Shown: positions 1 through 12,334, counted from the stretch's first letter. The stretch is DNA of 64,000 bases from Plectosphaerella cucumerina (GCA_020746995.1 JAGPXD010000002.1:5208001-5272000); one strand, 5' to 3'. Program-made: numbers and translations. The notes: generated by a model from the letters alone, not told the origin.

Positions 1-1505
1 CCAAGATCCTCGACGTCTGGGGTCGTGCCGAGGGCTTCGGGCTCATGGTCGGCTTTGCCACCCTGGGACTTATCCTCATGGCCGTGTCTCAGAACCTGGC
101 CACCTTCTGCGCCGCCCAGGTACGTGGTTCCCTACCTATCCTTCGATTATCAGACCAGAGTCGCTGACCGTAACAGCTCTTCTACGCCGTTGGCTTCGCC
201 GGCATCATCTACACCGTTTGCGTGCTGGCGGCGGACGTCACCAACCTCCGCAACCGTGGCCTGGCCTTCGCCTTCACCTCGTCGCCCTACATGATCACCG
301 CCTTTGCCGGACCCAAGGCCGCCGAGGGCTTCCTCCTCAACGTCAACTGGCGCTGGGGCTTCGGCTCCTTCGCCATCATCCTGCCCTTCGTGACGGCGCC
401 CCTGTTCGGCATCCTGAAGCTCCAGGAGCGCAAGGCCATCAAGAACGGCATCTTCTTCAGGGAGAAGAGCAACCGCACCGTGCTCCAGAGCATCTGGTAT
501 TACGTGGTGCAGTTTGACGGTAAGCTCATTGCTTCCAGCCCGTGTTGTGTGCGGCGTTGCTGACGCGATCTAGCTCTCGGCGTCTTCCTCTTCGCAGGCG
601 GTCTCACTACTTTCCTGCTGCCTTTCACCCTGGCCCGCCAGGCCCCCAACGGCTGGTCCACCGACTACATCATCGCCATGATCGTCACTGGCTTCGTCAC
701 TCTGGTTCTGTTCGTCCTGCAGCAGATGTACCTTGCGCCCGCGCCGTTCATGAAGCAAGAGTTCCTCTTCAACCGCACCGTGGTTGCTGCGTGCCTCATC
801 GACTTTACATACCAGATGTCGTACTACTGCTGGAACTACTACTTCCAGTCCTTCCTGCAGGTCGTGTACAATTTGTCCATCTCGGAGGCCGGCTACGTCA
901 ACAGCACCTTCCAGGTCGTCTCGGGAGTCCTGCTGTTTATTGTTGGATACCTGATCCGCAGGACCGGCTACTACAAGTGGCTGTTCTTCGTTGCCACCCC
1001 CCTCTACGTCTTCGCCCTGGGCCTGATGATCTACTTCCGCCAGCCTGGCACGCACATTGGCTACATCATCATGTGTGAGATCTTCATCTCCATGGGTGGT
1101 GCCGTCTTCATTCTGGGCATGCAGCTTGCCGTCCTCGCCGCTGTTGACCACCAGCACGTCGCCTCGGCTCTGGCCGTGCTCTTCGTCTCCGGCACTCTTG
1201 GCGGAGCCGTCGGCGGCACCGTCTCGGGAGCCATCTGGACGAACACCTTCAGCACGGCGCTGGTCAAGTTCGTCCCCGAGTCCATCCAGGCCAACATCCC
1301 GATCATCTACGGCGACATTGTCACCCAGCTGTCGTACCCGATTGGCAGCCCCGAGCGCCTGGGCATCCAGTATGCCTACGGATACGCCCAGACCAGGATG
1401 CTCGCCGCTGGTGTTGGCGTGATGAGCCTGGGCTTCATATGGATGTTCGTGCTCAAGAACATCAACGTCAAGAAGATGTCGCAGACCAGGGGTGTCGTCT
1501 TCTAA
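1..1505 (+). CDS. Siderophore-iron MFS transporter, 3' part (5' end outside window)
   Basis: Plasma-membrane or vesicle carrier that would import ferric siderophores by proton symport. The gene is cut by the left edge. Visible exons are 1-119, 177-519 and 574-1505, joined at GT/AG introns (120-176 and 520-573) that keep one frame of 463 residues to a TAA. The sequence is strongly hydrophobic with repeated membrane spans. The segment VWGRAEGFGLMVGFATLGL and the loop SPYMITAFAGPKAAEGFL are characteristic of the fungal Sit1/MirB/Str subfamily of 14-span MFS carriers, and the long last extracellular loop (FVPESIQANIPIIYGD) followed by a final span also fits. Family assignment is firm; the siderophore bound cannot be read from sequence. 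The promoter, where GATA-type iron-repressor sites would lie, is outside the window. No other siderophore gene is present here. Confidence 0.87.
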
Positions 1506-2381
1506 GGGGCGAGCCACTCAGGAACAGGCCGTTCGAGTTCAGCAATGAAGCCGGAGGACCGAATGGATGCAAGTACTGCGTTCGTCTAAGTAGCCATGTT
1601 CAATATCAACTTGCCTCGTGGCACAATCCTGAGTCTGTCGTGTGTTCGAATTCAATGCGTCACGTGATGGAGTTCATCTGTCGAGCTCGGTCATGCAGTT
1701 TGCCAACGGACTGAAGCTCAAAATAGCTGCGTCAATGTGCTGATTGATCATACGCCTTCACTGGCAAGTTCGGTCTCGTGCAGCAAGATGAGTTGTCGAG
1801 GCGGTCAGCCGGTTGCATGTCGAGCGGTGGTGATGTATCCGGACGAGTGCCGAGCATGCGGTGAACAGGGAAGAGGTAGCATCCTGGCTTGCAGTGCATT
1901 GCAACTCAAGGCTTCATTCGTACATCACAGCTCGCACTGTCTTTTAGGATGACAGTGGTGTCGACTAGTTTGACGAGGAAATGTGTGGAAGATATGGTGG
2001 TAACAGAATGTCTAGTCATTCCGTCAAGCGCGAGATAGCCAGCCATCCATTGAGCATCAGATCACTGAGACAGGCCGTGCGAGGAGCACCGTGCCCGTCA
2101 GGTGCATCAGGGCTGAGGCTCTGATCGACGCCCCCAAACCGACTGCCGAGATTTCGCTCTGCAGTGGGCGGGCGGCTCGGCTCCCCCACGGTGCAGTTCT
2201 CCTCCACCAACCACAGGCGCGGCAGTCTCTGCCCCTTCTCGACTCTGACTCGCCTTGTTCTGGCAAAACCTCCCCTTCTCTTCTCCAAACCAACAACCCA
2301 CCCACCCATCCCACGTCCTTTTCTTAAACACCCCCCGTCCCGCCGACCCCCCCTCTTGGCCCGCATGTTTTCCGCCTCGCC
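1506..2381. other. Intergenic: transporter 3' flank and leader of FN3 gene
   Basis: No coding gene is seen. The last 200 bases (about 2180-2380) are strongly C/T-rich on the + strand, the usual look of a filamentous-fungal promoter-proximal leader. A short uORF begins at 2365 and overlaps the downstream start codon (see findings). Confidence 0.6.
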
Positions 2382-2421
2382 ATGTTGCTATGGCTGCTTG
2401 TTACCAGAATTCTCTTGGTAG
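2365..2421 (+). promoter_or_regulatory. Overlapping uORF in front of FN3 protein gene
   Basis: An ATG at 2365 opens an 18-codon frame ending in TAG at 2419-2421. It starts 17 nt before the main ATG (2382) in a different frame and overlaps it. Its context is weak (C at -3, T at +4), whereas the main ATG has G at -3, so leaky scanning would be needed for main-frame translation. Whether the transcript includes 2365 is not known. Confidence 0.5.
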
Positions 2422-5400
2422 CCTCACTGGCCGCTTGGTGGTGTAAAAAGCCATCGCGCACTCGCAGCACTTCGTCGTCATTTTTGCAGACCCTCCTGCT
2501 CTACGTCGCGACCCTCGTCACCATCTACGTCGTTTCACCTGTTTACGCCACGCTTGCCTTCACCCACACCCTGCACTATTCCCGCCAGGTCGCCTGGTAT
2601 TATCGCCTCGACGAGCTTCTGCTGCGGCACGCCAACATGCTCATCACCTTCGCTGCCGTCGCATGGTGAGTTTTCGCAGACCGCGGCTCCCCTCCGCGCC
2701 GCTTCTTCCGCTCCAAGGCAGGCGCTGACCTACATCCTCCCCGCAGGCTGCTCAATAGAACTTGGCAGACGCTCTGGAAGCCGACCGCCGACCTCATCAG
2801 CATCCTCGGCGTCGATGTCCCCGAACCCCCCGATGTCTCCCTCGCAGGCATTCGCGCCGACGCCGCGACCCTGAACTGGACGCGCCCATCGAGCAATCGC
2901 CCCGTCCAAAAGTTCCTGATCCAGGTCAACGGCGTCAATGGTTCGTGTGCCCTGAAACCTGCGACGCTTGCCTCAGCAATCATTGACACGTGACAATAGT
3001 TGGCGAGTCGCGCCCCGAAGAAACCGCAATCACCGTGACTGGCCTCCGACCCAACCACTGCTACAACATTCGCGTCATTGCAGTCGGCCCAAATAACTTC
3101 CAGGCGGGAAGCCAGGTCATCCGTCTCCGCACCTACCAGGCAAACGGCCGCCCCGAGCTCGGCAACTCACGCATCCCCGACAGTTTCCAAGACCAGGACG
3201 CAAAGGTCGCCCAGCCGCAGGGCCTTGATGATGCCTCCGGAAAATCCCAGCTTCCCTCCATCGAGGCGGCCCCTTCCCTCGATGGCGTTCCACCACCCTC
3301 TCGTGACGGCGCTTCGACGGCTCCGGGCCAGCGGCGCAACACCATTGGCCGGAGGCACTCGCCGTCCGTAGCCAGCCAGGACCAACCAGCCTTCCGGATG
3401 CCCACCTCCAAGTCGGGCCAACCCGAGCCATCCCTCAAGGAGCTTGCCGACACGCTCGAGAAGATTCGCAAGGAGATTGACGAGACCGTGGCGCAGTACA
3501 ACCAGGAGGAAGCCGATTTCAAGCAGCTCGAGCAAGCACTGAAGAAAGACAAGGAGAAGAAGAAGCAGCTGCTCAAGGAAAAGGATGATCAGACAACGCA
3601 ACTGAAGCAGAAAGTTAAATCGACTTACGAGCAGATGCGCTCAACGACCAAGGAAAAGGCCAAGAAGGAGACCGAGCTCAAGGCGAAGCAGGACAAGAGG
3701 AAAAAGCTCCAAGAGACCGTCGAGAAGTACAACGCCGACGTGGTCAAGATGAAGAAGACCCGCGAAGGCTTCGTCAAGGAGAAGGAAAGCCTACAGCAAG
3801 ACCGTGATCTCAAGGTCAAGCACCTGTCCGAGGAGAACGTCGCCCTGCAGGAGGAATTCGCCCAGCTGGAAGCCGAGTACAAGGAGAAGAAGGAGCAGCT
3901 CAACGACCTTGAAAATGAACGCAAACAGCTGCCGGGGGGCGAGGACGACGACAGCTGGAAGGAAGACGACCGTCGGTTGCGAAGAGACTTTGACATGAGA
4001 CGTAGGGAGCTCCAGAGTCAACTCATCATGGAGAGTAGACGCTCCCAACAGTTCGACAACCACATCCATGTCCTGCACACGCAGATCTACACCCAGCAGC
4101 AGTCAGGCTTACAGCTTTACCAGCAAGCGAACGCCTCGGGCGTCGACTTTGAGCAGAACGCGCCGGCCCAGGTCAAGCGGAGGAGCCGGGCCAGCAACTC
4201 GTCCATCCCGTCGGGGCCTCCCGCCAACTCATCGACGTCTCACTTTGCCAACTCTGACGCCGTCTTCGCCACGGCAGAGGCCATTTTCGGGCCTCCAGGG
4301 GGTGGCCGGTCTGCCTTTGCGCCGGGTCCGTTCATGGACATGTCGAACCCTGAGCCGCACTCTTTCCACGACGATATGGGCTTTAGCGACGCCGATATTA
4401 GGGCTCTAACGGGCGGCGCTCCGCTCAGTCCCACCGCTACATCCCTCCTGCCTTCAGGCATTCTGATGGAGATGGATGACCCCCCACCGAGTCCCATCTC
4501 CCACCGCCGACAGAGCCCTGCCTACCCAGACGATTCGTACGAAGAGTTCCACTCTCCCGCATCTTCGGGACGCATTAGTATGGTCTCGAGCCCCCACAAC
4601 TCATCGTACAACCTGCCCTTCGCACTTCACCATGTCGATAGCAACGACCACCGCTCACTGAACGACGTCGGGTCATCGCCGGGCGGGCCGCCCCCTCCAG
4701 CCAGTCATCGGTTTAGCAATCTCCTCTCGTCGTTTAACAGAAGCAGAGGTGTCAAGTCTCCCGAACTGGAGGGAGGCCCGGCGCTCGGCACTCTCAAGCA
4801 TGGCCAGAGCCAGTCGTTCCCCAGGCAGACCGACGACCCTGACAATAATAAGCGTCGCATCAGCTTCACGTCCAACTGGTTCAACAGAGGCCATGCCAGC
4901 CAGGAGTCGAACGACAACGGCAACAGCAACATGCTCCACAGCGGCTCCAGGTTCTCAGCTAAGCGCCTCAATCCATTCGCCAGCTCGTCCGGACTATTCG
5001 CAGAGCGCATTCCTGGTAGCCCACGTCCGGCCTCAATTGCCTCGGCCGAGCTGCCGAGGCCCTCCACCGACAGCGGCTCCATCTGGGGTGCCCCAGGCGA
5101 AAACTTCAGCAGGAGTCACATCTGGTCTCCCGATGCTAACAAGTGGCCGTCGAGGAATCCGTCTAGGCGACCGTCCATCCACGGCTCTCCCGCTGCACTT
5201 AAGACGACCCTGGCGTCAGCTGACGACGAAATCCTCGATGTGGATGACCTACTGGACCCCCAGGTGTCGCCCAGTCAGGTCGGAGTCATCGGCAGTCGCC
5301 CGCTCATCTCCAAGGCCGCCGCCGCCGCTTCTCTTAACCAGCGACTGAACCCCAATGCGCCCACCTTCATGGCAAACATTTTCGGGCCTAAGGAGATTGA

Positions 5401-6037
5401 TACCTCTGTGGAGAAGGACAAGTCCAAAGGCAAGGACAAGGTCCGGGACAAGAACAGGAGCAAGGCCACGACGCCCAGTGTCGAGTATCCCCCGGCCCTG
5501 GACGAGTCACCATCGGACTCGCGCATGTCGAGGGATACCTTCTCTCTCCACACACAGCCGTCGGTCTCAGAGTCCCACGAATCGCTGTCTCTCGAACGCA
5601 CCTTCTCCAATACGCCATCGGACAACCCCAGCGCGGGCGCACCGTCCAGCCTTAAGGAGCAGGAGAGCGCCATGCGGAAGCTCTTCCGCAAGGGCAGCTC
5701 GGGCAAATTCAGCTTCTCATCTCGCCTTGGCAAGGAATCGAGCCTCTTCAAGAAAGGGCCCGGTAGCACGACGAACTCTGAGAAGAACATCTCCATCTCG
5801 GGCGAGCGCTCCAGCATCGGTGACGCCGAGGAGTACGAGGACGCGGCGCACCTGGGTCGCAGCTACGACAGCGTCACCAGCAGCCCGTCTCTCGGCCCCT
5901 CCAAGTCTAAGGAGTCTAAGGAGGGCCGCATGAGCCAGTGGAGCAGCCGCTTCTCGATGAAGAAGAAGGCCAAAGAGAGCCTCGAGCTGGACAGGGCCGC
6001 CATGGAGGCGGAGTCGGAGGAGAAGAAGGATGTGTAG
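2382..6037 (+). CDS. Membrane-anchored fibronectin type III / coiled-coil protein, function unknown
   Basis: Three exons (2382-2665, 2747-2940, 3000-6037) give 1171 residues. Residues about 1-75 contain one or two hydrophobic spans (including LLLYVATLVTIYVVSPVYA). Residues about 118-205 form an FN3 domain, with the core W in LNWTRP and the strand NHCYNIRVIAVG. A long charged coiled coil covers about 301-475 (repeated K/E/Q heptads). The rest, about 690 residues, is Ser/Pro-rich and probably disordered, with a basic, Lys-rich C-terminal stretch. I recognise this architecture as a conserved fungal FN3 protein but know no assigned role; it resembles a tethering or scaffold protein more than an enzyme. 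The start is the first ATG giving the hydrophobic N-terminus. The FN3 fold is split by the second intron, which supports the spliced model. Confidence 0.85.
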
Positions 6038-6554
6038 GCCGTGAAGCAGGATGGCCTCTGGGCCCTGTGGATCGACAGCGTGTCATTGTATGCTGCGGGA
6101 GTATGAGAATCGACTTCAGTCGGCGTTGCCATGTCGTTCCCGTGATGTAGATGTTCGAATTGCCCAAGGGATGACCGTGAATGGTCTGCGCCGCGCGGGA
6201 AGTGAGCCCTCATCGGCTTGACGCGCTGTTGGTGCCATTCAGCCGACGGCAGATTGCTAATGTTTATTCAGCGGCTGAGGAGCAAGGGTATCAACGCCTG
6301 GCACACAGCGCAACAAGCACAGTTTCAATGCCGATGTGGGCGGCCGAGTTTCATTGCACTCTCACCCGCATCTGCCGGTGCGGGGTCGAGTAGTTCCATG
6401 ACGGTGGCGGAGAGGAGCCCCTGACATCGGCCCGGCGTGTATAAAATGGGTACTAGCTCGCACAGTAACTCGACGTAGCTGATCCTTCGAGGCGGAACAA
6501 CTCTCAACAGTCTACAACTACACAGCAAACCAGGCCTATAGCAACAAACACACC
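6038..6554. other. Intergenic: FN3 gene 3' flank and ALDH promoter
   Basis: 517 bases with no coding gene. They hold the 3' flank of the FN3 gene and the promoter of the aldehyde dehydrogenase, including a TATA-like element at 6440-6446. Confidence 0.6.
6440..6446 (+). promoter_or_regulatory. TATA box candidate for aldehyde dehydrogenase gene
   Basis: TATAAAA lies 109 bp before the ATG at 6555, a sensible spacing for a fungal promoter with a 60-80 nt leader. It is the clearest TATA element in the window and fits an inducible catabolic gene. No experimental start site is known. Confidence 0.55.
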
Positions 6555-8043
6555 ATGGCACAGTCGCAGTACACGGTCCCGTTCTTCATTGGCGGGGAGG
6601 AGCGCAAGTCCGAATCGACCTTCGACGTTACGTCGCCGGCGACTGGCAACGTCATCCACAAGTGTTCAGGTGCCTCCGAGGCCGACGCGGAGGCCGCCGT
6701 GGATGCAGCCGTCAAGGCGCTGCCGGCGTGGCGGAAGCTGCCCCCGGCAAAGCGGCGCAACTACTTCCTCAAGGCGGCGGACATTATGGAGAGTCGCCGG
6801 GAGGAGCTCGCGGGGTACATGGTAGACGAGACCGGCGGCGCGCGCCAGTGGGCTGATTTCAACCTGACCACGGCCATCGATCTCATCCGGGACGTTGCGG
6901 GCAGGCTCGCGACAATTGAGGGCTCAGTCGTCAACACGGCGAGTGAGAACGTTAGCGCCATGGTACTGAAGGAGCCCTTCGGAGTGGTCCTGGCTATTGC
7001 GCCTTGGTAAGAATGTCCTGCGTTCGGAACAAGTGACCCCTTTACTCATGACGGATAGGAACGCGCCGTATATACTCGGCGTCCGTGCCGTCGCTTTTCC
7101 CATGGCTGTGGGCAACACGGTCGTTTTCAAGGCGAGCGAGCTCTCGCCTCGGGTCATGTGGGGGATCGTTTCGTGCTTCCATGAGGCAGGCATTCCCGGC
7201 GGCGTGCTCAACATGATTGCCCACGCGCCGCGGGACGCATCCGCCGTAACGACCGCGCTGATCGCGAGCCCGGCCATCAAGAAGATCAATTTTACGGGCA
7301 GTACGGGCGTTGGGCGTATCATCGCCAAGCTTGCCGGTGAGCACCTGAAGCCCGTGTTGCTCGAGCTCGGCGGCAAGGCCCCGGCCATTGTCTGGGAAGA
7401 CGCGGATCTATCGCTGGCTGCGGTGCAGTGCACGCTGGGCGCCTTCCTGCACGGGGGCCAGATCTGTATGAGCACAGAGCGCATTATCGTGCACAAGGCG
7501 GTCCGGGGCCAGTTTGAAAAGGAGCTGGCGGGCGCCATGGGCAAGATCTTCCCGTCCGAAGGTGACGCCCCTGTGCTCATTACGGAAGCGGCGGTCGGCA
7601 AGACGACAAAGCTCGTCCAAGATGCCCTCGACAAGGGGGCCTCGCTGGTCGCGGGAGCTGTCCCGAGCAGTGGCAGCGAGGGCAAGGCGAGGATGCGACC
7701 CATTGCCATTGGTGGCGTGACGCAGCAGATGGACATCTTCGCCACCGAGTCGTTCGGTCCATCCGTCGCGATTTACGAGGTCGAGACGGAAGAGGAGGCG
7801 CTGAAGCTTGCAAACGATACCGAGTACGGGCTGTCGTCGGCCGTGTTTACAGGAGACCTCAGCAGGGGACTCCGGTTCGCGAGGGACATCGAGTCGGGCG
7901 CGGTGCACATCAACAGCATGAGCGTGCACGACGAGCCGGGACTGCCACATGGCGGAGCCAAAGCCAGCGGATATGGCCGGTTCAACGCGACCGCGGGACT
8001 GGAGGAGTGGGTGAGAACCAAGGTGGTGACTTTCCCGATTTGA
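6555..8043 (+). CDS. NAD(P)-dependent aldehyde dehydrogenase (aromatic aldehyde type)
   Basis: Oxidises an aldehyde to the carboxylic acid, probably cytosolic. Two exons (6555-7006, 7059-8043) give 478 residues, the normal length for the ALDH superfamily. The intron splits the Trp codon of the conserved APWN motif. Key residues are visible: oxyanion Asn152 (APWN), general base Glu253 (LELGGKAP) and nucleophile Cys287 (GGQICMS), spaced 34 residues apart as in classical ALDHs, plus the NAD-binding stretch FTGSTGVG. Overall it looks closest to salicylaldehyde/vanillin dehydrogenases, which suggests an aromatic or aliphatic aldehyde in catabolism, but the substrate is an inference. No peroxisomal or mitochondrial signal is evident. 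It converges on a doubtful small gene downstream. Confidence 0.9.
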
Positions 8044-8073
8044 GGGGTGACGGTGGCGGCGGGTGTGACTTTC

Positions 8074-8363
8074 TCACGTCTTCTTCTTCTGCTTGGGTGC
8101 CTGGAGAAGAGACGGCTGGAGAAAGGGTTGGGGAGTAGATCCTGATTCCAGCTTGATAACGTTGACTGGGTTTTATCAGCTATGCATAGACACGCTGTGA
8201 CACTTTGATGGGCCGTACCTTTCGCCGTAGACCCGGCGATTATGTGTTGGACATCTCGCGACGGACGGAGGCTTTCGGTATATGAGCCCTGGCCTCGGTA
8301 TGGTAAGGGGTCGCGCAGCTGGACCGGGACTGGCTTTTTCGGGGCGGTCTTTTCATCTGACAT
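8074..8363 (-). CDS. Possible small two-exon protein gene, unknown function
   Basis: On the minus strand an ATG at 8363 opens 48 codons (N-terminus MSDEKTAPKK, containing RDPLPYRGQGSY). They end at a GTACGG donor at 8218. Joining to an acceptor at 8142 gives exons 8363-8219 and 8141-8074 and a 70-residue protein with a basic C-terminus (QKKKT). A second in-frame acceptor 18 nt earlier would add six residues. The predicted protein is hydrophilic and basic, without domain, signal peptide or membrane span. It lies tail-to-tail with the ALDH gene, 30 bases from its stop. The composition of exon 1 looks like a real N-terminus, but the ORF is short and I recognise no family, so it could be chance. 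Confidence 0.35.
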
Positions 8364-9346
8364 GGTGATAATGTCGATGACGCTGGAGATGGTTGTCGTT
8401 GAAGGGATTGTCTGTGGGCTCGATGGGATGAACACGACCCTTGGCTGGTGGGCTAGAGAGGTGGTGGCAGGCAACGAGCGTGGGGGTAGAGATGTGAGTG
8501 GCGCGACCGTTGACCACGCTCGGAGGTTTTCCAAGGTGTCAGAATCCAAGACAAGCCTGGCGGGAGGGGCGGAATGAACCTTGAAGTCAAAAAAAACTGT
8601 GAAGAGAGGCGCTCGGGTGACTGCCACGTCTTTGCTGTCCGCCGGTCGTTACTTCCAAGTTAGCTGCTGAGGCTGTCCTGGGGGAAGGAGCATTGCTGTC
8701 ACTCCTGCCACACAGTTGACCGCTGCCTCGTTCCTGCCCGCATTTCGTTACCGCCCTGCTTGCCTGCCTGCTTGCCTCCAGTCCCCGACCCGCGTCGAGG
8801 CTTGATCCCTGTCCGAACCCTGGCACCAGCCACACACGGGCCACAAGTTAGCCAATTCCCCCGCTCCATTGCGTAAAATTCTGCACGTGCGTGACACGGC
8901 TGTCCAATGGCAGACGCAACGAGTCATCTCCAGCCACGAAGCCCCCATCAAACTGAGGATCCCCGCCTCGCCGGAAGCAAGGCGACTGACTCTTGAGGGC
9001 TCCCCGCACGCAGCCAAACGCCCTTCGTTCGACTCTTTTCTTTCTGCAAACCTTTGTTTTGGCCATACAAGTTCGAGGCCCCCCCAAGGACCACCGCCCT
9101 GCCCTCCGTGGTCGGACGTTTACCGCTCGTCTACGCCCTGAGTCTCCCGCACATCTCCGCGAGACCGGCCCCCTTCCAAGACATCAGCTCGCAGTTACGG
9201 CCTTCACTCCGACCACTGCAGTTGTTTACGCCGACCTGCACTGCCCTGCTCGGCTCGGCGCCCATCCTGCCTGCCTGTCCGGCCTGCCGCCTGCCGGCCC
9301 GTACCAATCTATCCGTAGCCATTCCGACTGGTCATCCGTCGCCTAA
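8364..9346. other. Intergenic: leader/promoter of Zn2Cys6 regulator
   Basis: 983 bases without a convincing gene. From about 9000 to 9346 the + strand is C/T-rich and leader-like. Several short upstream ATGs occur, none conserved in appearance. Confidence 0.55.
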
Positions 9347-11803
9347 ATGGACGGCATCCTGTCCGCTGGCGGGGCCACGCCCGCGAGCCCTACCAGCCCC
9401 CTCAGCGTCCGCCATGCGCCCAACGGCAGTACCAAGAGGAAGCGGGACAGCCTCGTCGTCGACAGTAGCCCTGGCAGCATCGGCGGCCAGGACGATGATG
9501 GCCTCGACAATGACTCGAAGAAGCGCCAGCCAGGCGTCAAGCGTGCCTGCAACGAGTGCCGCCAGCAGAAGGTGAGTCAAGTCCTGCGCTCTGTGGCAGC
9601 CCGCCAGCCAGCCTTGCGCGGCCGCAGCAGCAGTCGCCATGACGCGCCGCGCACAATTGACCCATTGACTGAAGGCTGACCACCGATACACCTCAACAGC
9701 TCCGATGCGACGTTGTCCAGGATCCCTTCCGCGGCTGCTCGCGCTGCAATCGACTCAAGTTGGACTGCAAGATCGAGTCCAACTTCAAGCGCGTAGGCAA
9801 GCGCTCGAAGCATGCCGAGATGGAGAAGGAAATCGAGAGGCTGCGCCGCGGTCTGAAGAAGGCTCAGGTTCAGGGATACGTTGTTGAGGAGGACGACCAA
9901 GACTTGCAGTCGCCAATGGCCGCGAGCGTCTACAGCCACACTCGAAACCCCTCCCTTATGGGCTCCGACGAGGCCGTCTCCTCTCTCCTGCACCTGAAGC
10001 GCGGCGGCTCCTACAACATGCCCCGCTACACCCACGAGCTCGAAAACGTCCGCCTTACCGAGGACTCGGTGTCGCAGCTCTTCAACGTCTTCTTCACATA
10101 TTACCACCCCTACCTGCCCTTCCTCAACCCTCAGCACACTCCCGACACATATTACCAGCAGCACCCCTTGCTCTTCTGGACCATCGTCGCCATCGCCTCC
10201 CGCCGGTACAGCGGCGACCCGACACTCCTTACCACCCTGTCCGGACCCTTGACGCGCCTGCTGTGGCAGACCATCGGAGACGTGCCGAGCAGCTACTACG
10301 TCGTCAAGGCGCTGTGCCTGCTCTGCACATGGCCGTTGCCGACAAGCACCACGACCTCGGATCCGACACACATCCTCTGCGGTGTCATGATGAAGACGGC
10401 GACAGGCATCGGCCTCCACCGACCGAACCACACCCAAGATTTCTCGAGGGTGTCGATCGAGCTGAACAAGGAGCAGCTCCATGACCGGGTCACTACGTGG
10501 GCCGTGTGCAACATCGTCGCGCAGACTATTGGTACCGGCTACGGCCAGCCAGCATCCACCCTCTACGACTGGACCCTGGCCGTTCGCCGTGGCGAGGAGA
10601 GCCCCTTCACTCTGTCGCCGGAGCTCGAGGCGCGGCTGCAGATTGAGCGGTTCTGCGACAAGGTCTCGAAAGAGATGTACAGTAACGCCAGCGACTCCCG
10701 GGGGGTCGCAGGAGACGAGCACCGCGCCATGCTGATGCAGGTGTACCGGCGGGACTACAACGAGCTGCAGGCGTCCATTCTGTCGCAGCATCTTGGGCCG
10801 ATTGTGAACCTCCACCTGCGCGCGGCTCATCTTCACCTGCGACTGGCAGGCTTCTTCGACTCGAGCGCGACGCCCTCTTACATGGACGACCTCATGGGCC
10901 TGTGGCGGGCCACGACGGCATTCTTGGACCATATCCTGGAAGATGACAAGGTCACCTCGCCCGGCCAGAACACCGCCGGCCACATCCTGCTGTACGCGAC
11001 CAATTACATCCAGCAGATGCTCGTCGCGGCAGGGTTCACCCTTCTCAAGCTCTCAAAGACCTTCTTTGCGCAGTTTGTCGACTCGAACCGCGCACGCGAC
11101 CTCTTCCACAAGACACTCAACGCTATCCGCGCGACCAGTGTCATCAACAATGATCTGCAGTCGCGCCTGGCTGAGCTGATGGTGCAAATGTGGAACGGCT
11201 CCCGCGCACCGCCCAAGAACCTGAGCCCCGGAGACGACACAGCGCCCCTCGTTGACGACACGCTACAGCTCAAGATCCGTTGCCGCCACAGCATGAGCTT
11301 GGTATTCGACACCGTCTGGAGGTGGAGAGAGGAGTATCAGGCCCAAGGCAGAGGCACCCTCGACGGTAAGTAGTGCTAGTTCCCTCTGGCCCCATCGTCC
11401 AGCGTCCCAGCCCCAGTGTCCGTTTGCTCGTTTCCCTTGCATCTAGGTCTTTGTGGGCTGTGATGACTGACGTACAGGCGGCGCCTCGGTAGCCCTGAAA
11501 CAACCTACTAATCCCGACTCAGCGAACGAGTCATCGGCTTCCTCGACACACATGGATTCGACCCTCGTCCCGACCGCCCAGGGCGCGCAAGCCGCCGGGG
11601 GCATGCTCACAGCTAACGGCGCACTCACCCCGGGCGCCACCGGCACCGCTAGCAACGGCCAGTCAGCCGCCAGTGGTAACGGCATGATCAGCGGGGTCAA
11701 CTACGGCGACACCAATTACGACTTCTTCGACCCCCAACACTGGATGCTGGACGGTCTCCTGGACTTCAACTACAACTTTGTCCAGCCGCTGGAAGGCGCC
11801 TAG
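9347..11803 (+). CDS. Zn(II)2Cys6 transcription factor, Leu3/War1-like
   Basis: Nuclear DNA-binding regulator. Three exons (9347-9571, 9700-11365, 11478-11803) give 738 residues. The binuclear zinc cluster has Cys 68, 71, 78, 88, 91 and 98 (C-X2-C-X6-C-X9-C-X2-C-X6-C) and is interrupted by intron 1 just after the second Cys. The cluster is followed by a basic linker (NFKRVGKRSKHAEMEKEIER) leading into a short dimerising coiled coil. The text around the cluster (KRACNECRQQK, VVQDP, linker) is very like that of Leu3/LeuB-type regulators, so control of amino-acid or weak-acid response genes is plausible but inferred. A fungal-specific middle homology region spans about 170-560. The last exon is Gly/Ala/Ser-rich and ends in an acidic/aromatic tail (YDFFDPQHWMLDGLLDF) that looks like an activation domain. 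No obvious target operon adjoins it. Confidence 0.88.
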
Positions 11804-12334
11804 TCGCTTCGTACTGTTTGGGGTGCTGTCCGTTCGAAGCATCGAGCCATGCCGTGCCTGAGTGTAACGCTTATCACTCGGAGCGAGAAAAGTGTCCTGA
11901 GCATGCAACGGGCGTCCAGGTTCCACTATCATCATGTATCCCTACCCTGCCGTGTCATCTGTCACGCAGCAGGGCTTTTTTCCTGCCCGCCGTTTCTCAG
12001 CGGGCAATGTGCCTTATAGTAATGTCGAAACGGCCTCGACGAGCCTCCTCCATGAGACGACGATAACGAGGAGAGGAAAAGTATTCGATTCTCTCGAGGC
12101 GAGCGCGGCCTTACTCTTTTCATCGGTTTGTTATCTTTCCTTCCTATTCATACCCATAGCGCGTTTTTTCGGCAGGGCATCTTCGGCAATATGATATTAT
12201 GGTTTCTTCGGTTTCAACGACATGGGACCCGGCGGCGGAGTATTCGGGTGTCGTAGGTATTCATAGGGAGGCAGCGAGCGGGTGTAACCGCATTTGTGGC
12301 GTACACCATCAATAAAATTGCCTAAGTTCAAGGT

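Noticed and set aside
570..1517. 315-codon open frame antisense to the siderophore transporter
   Set aside because: Same codon-bias shadow; the sense frame is unmistakably an MFS carrier.
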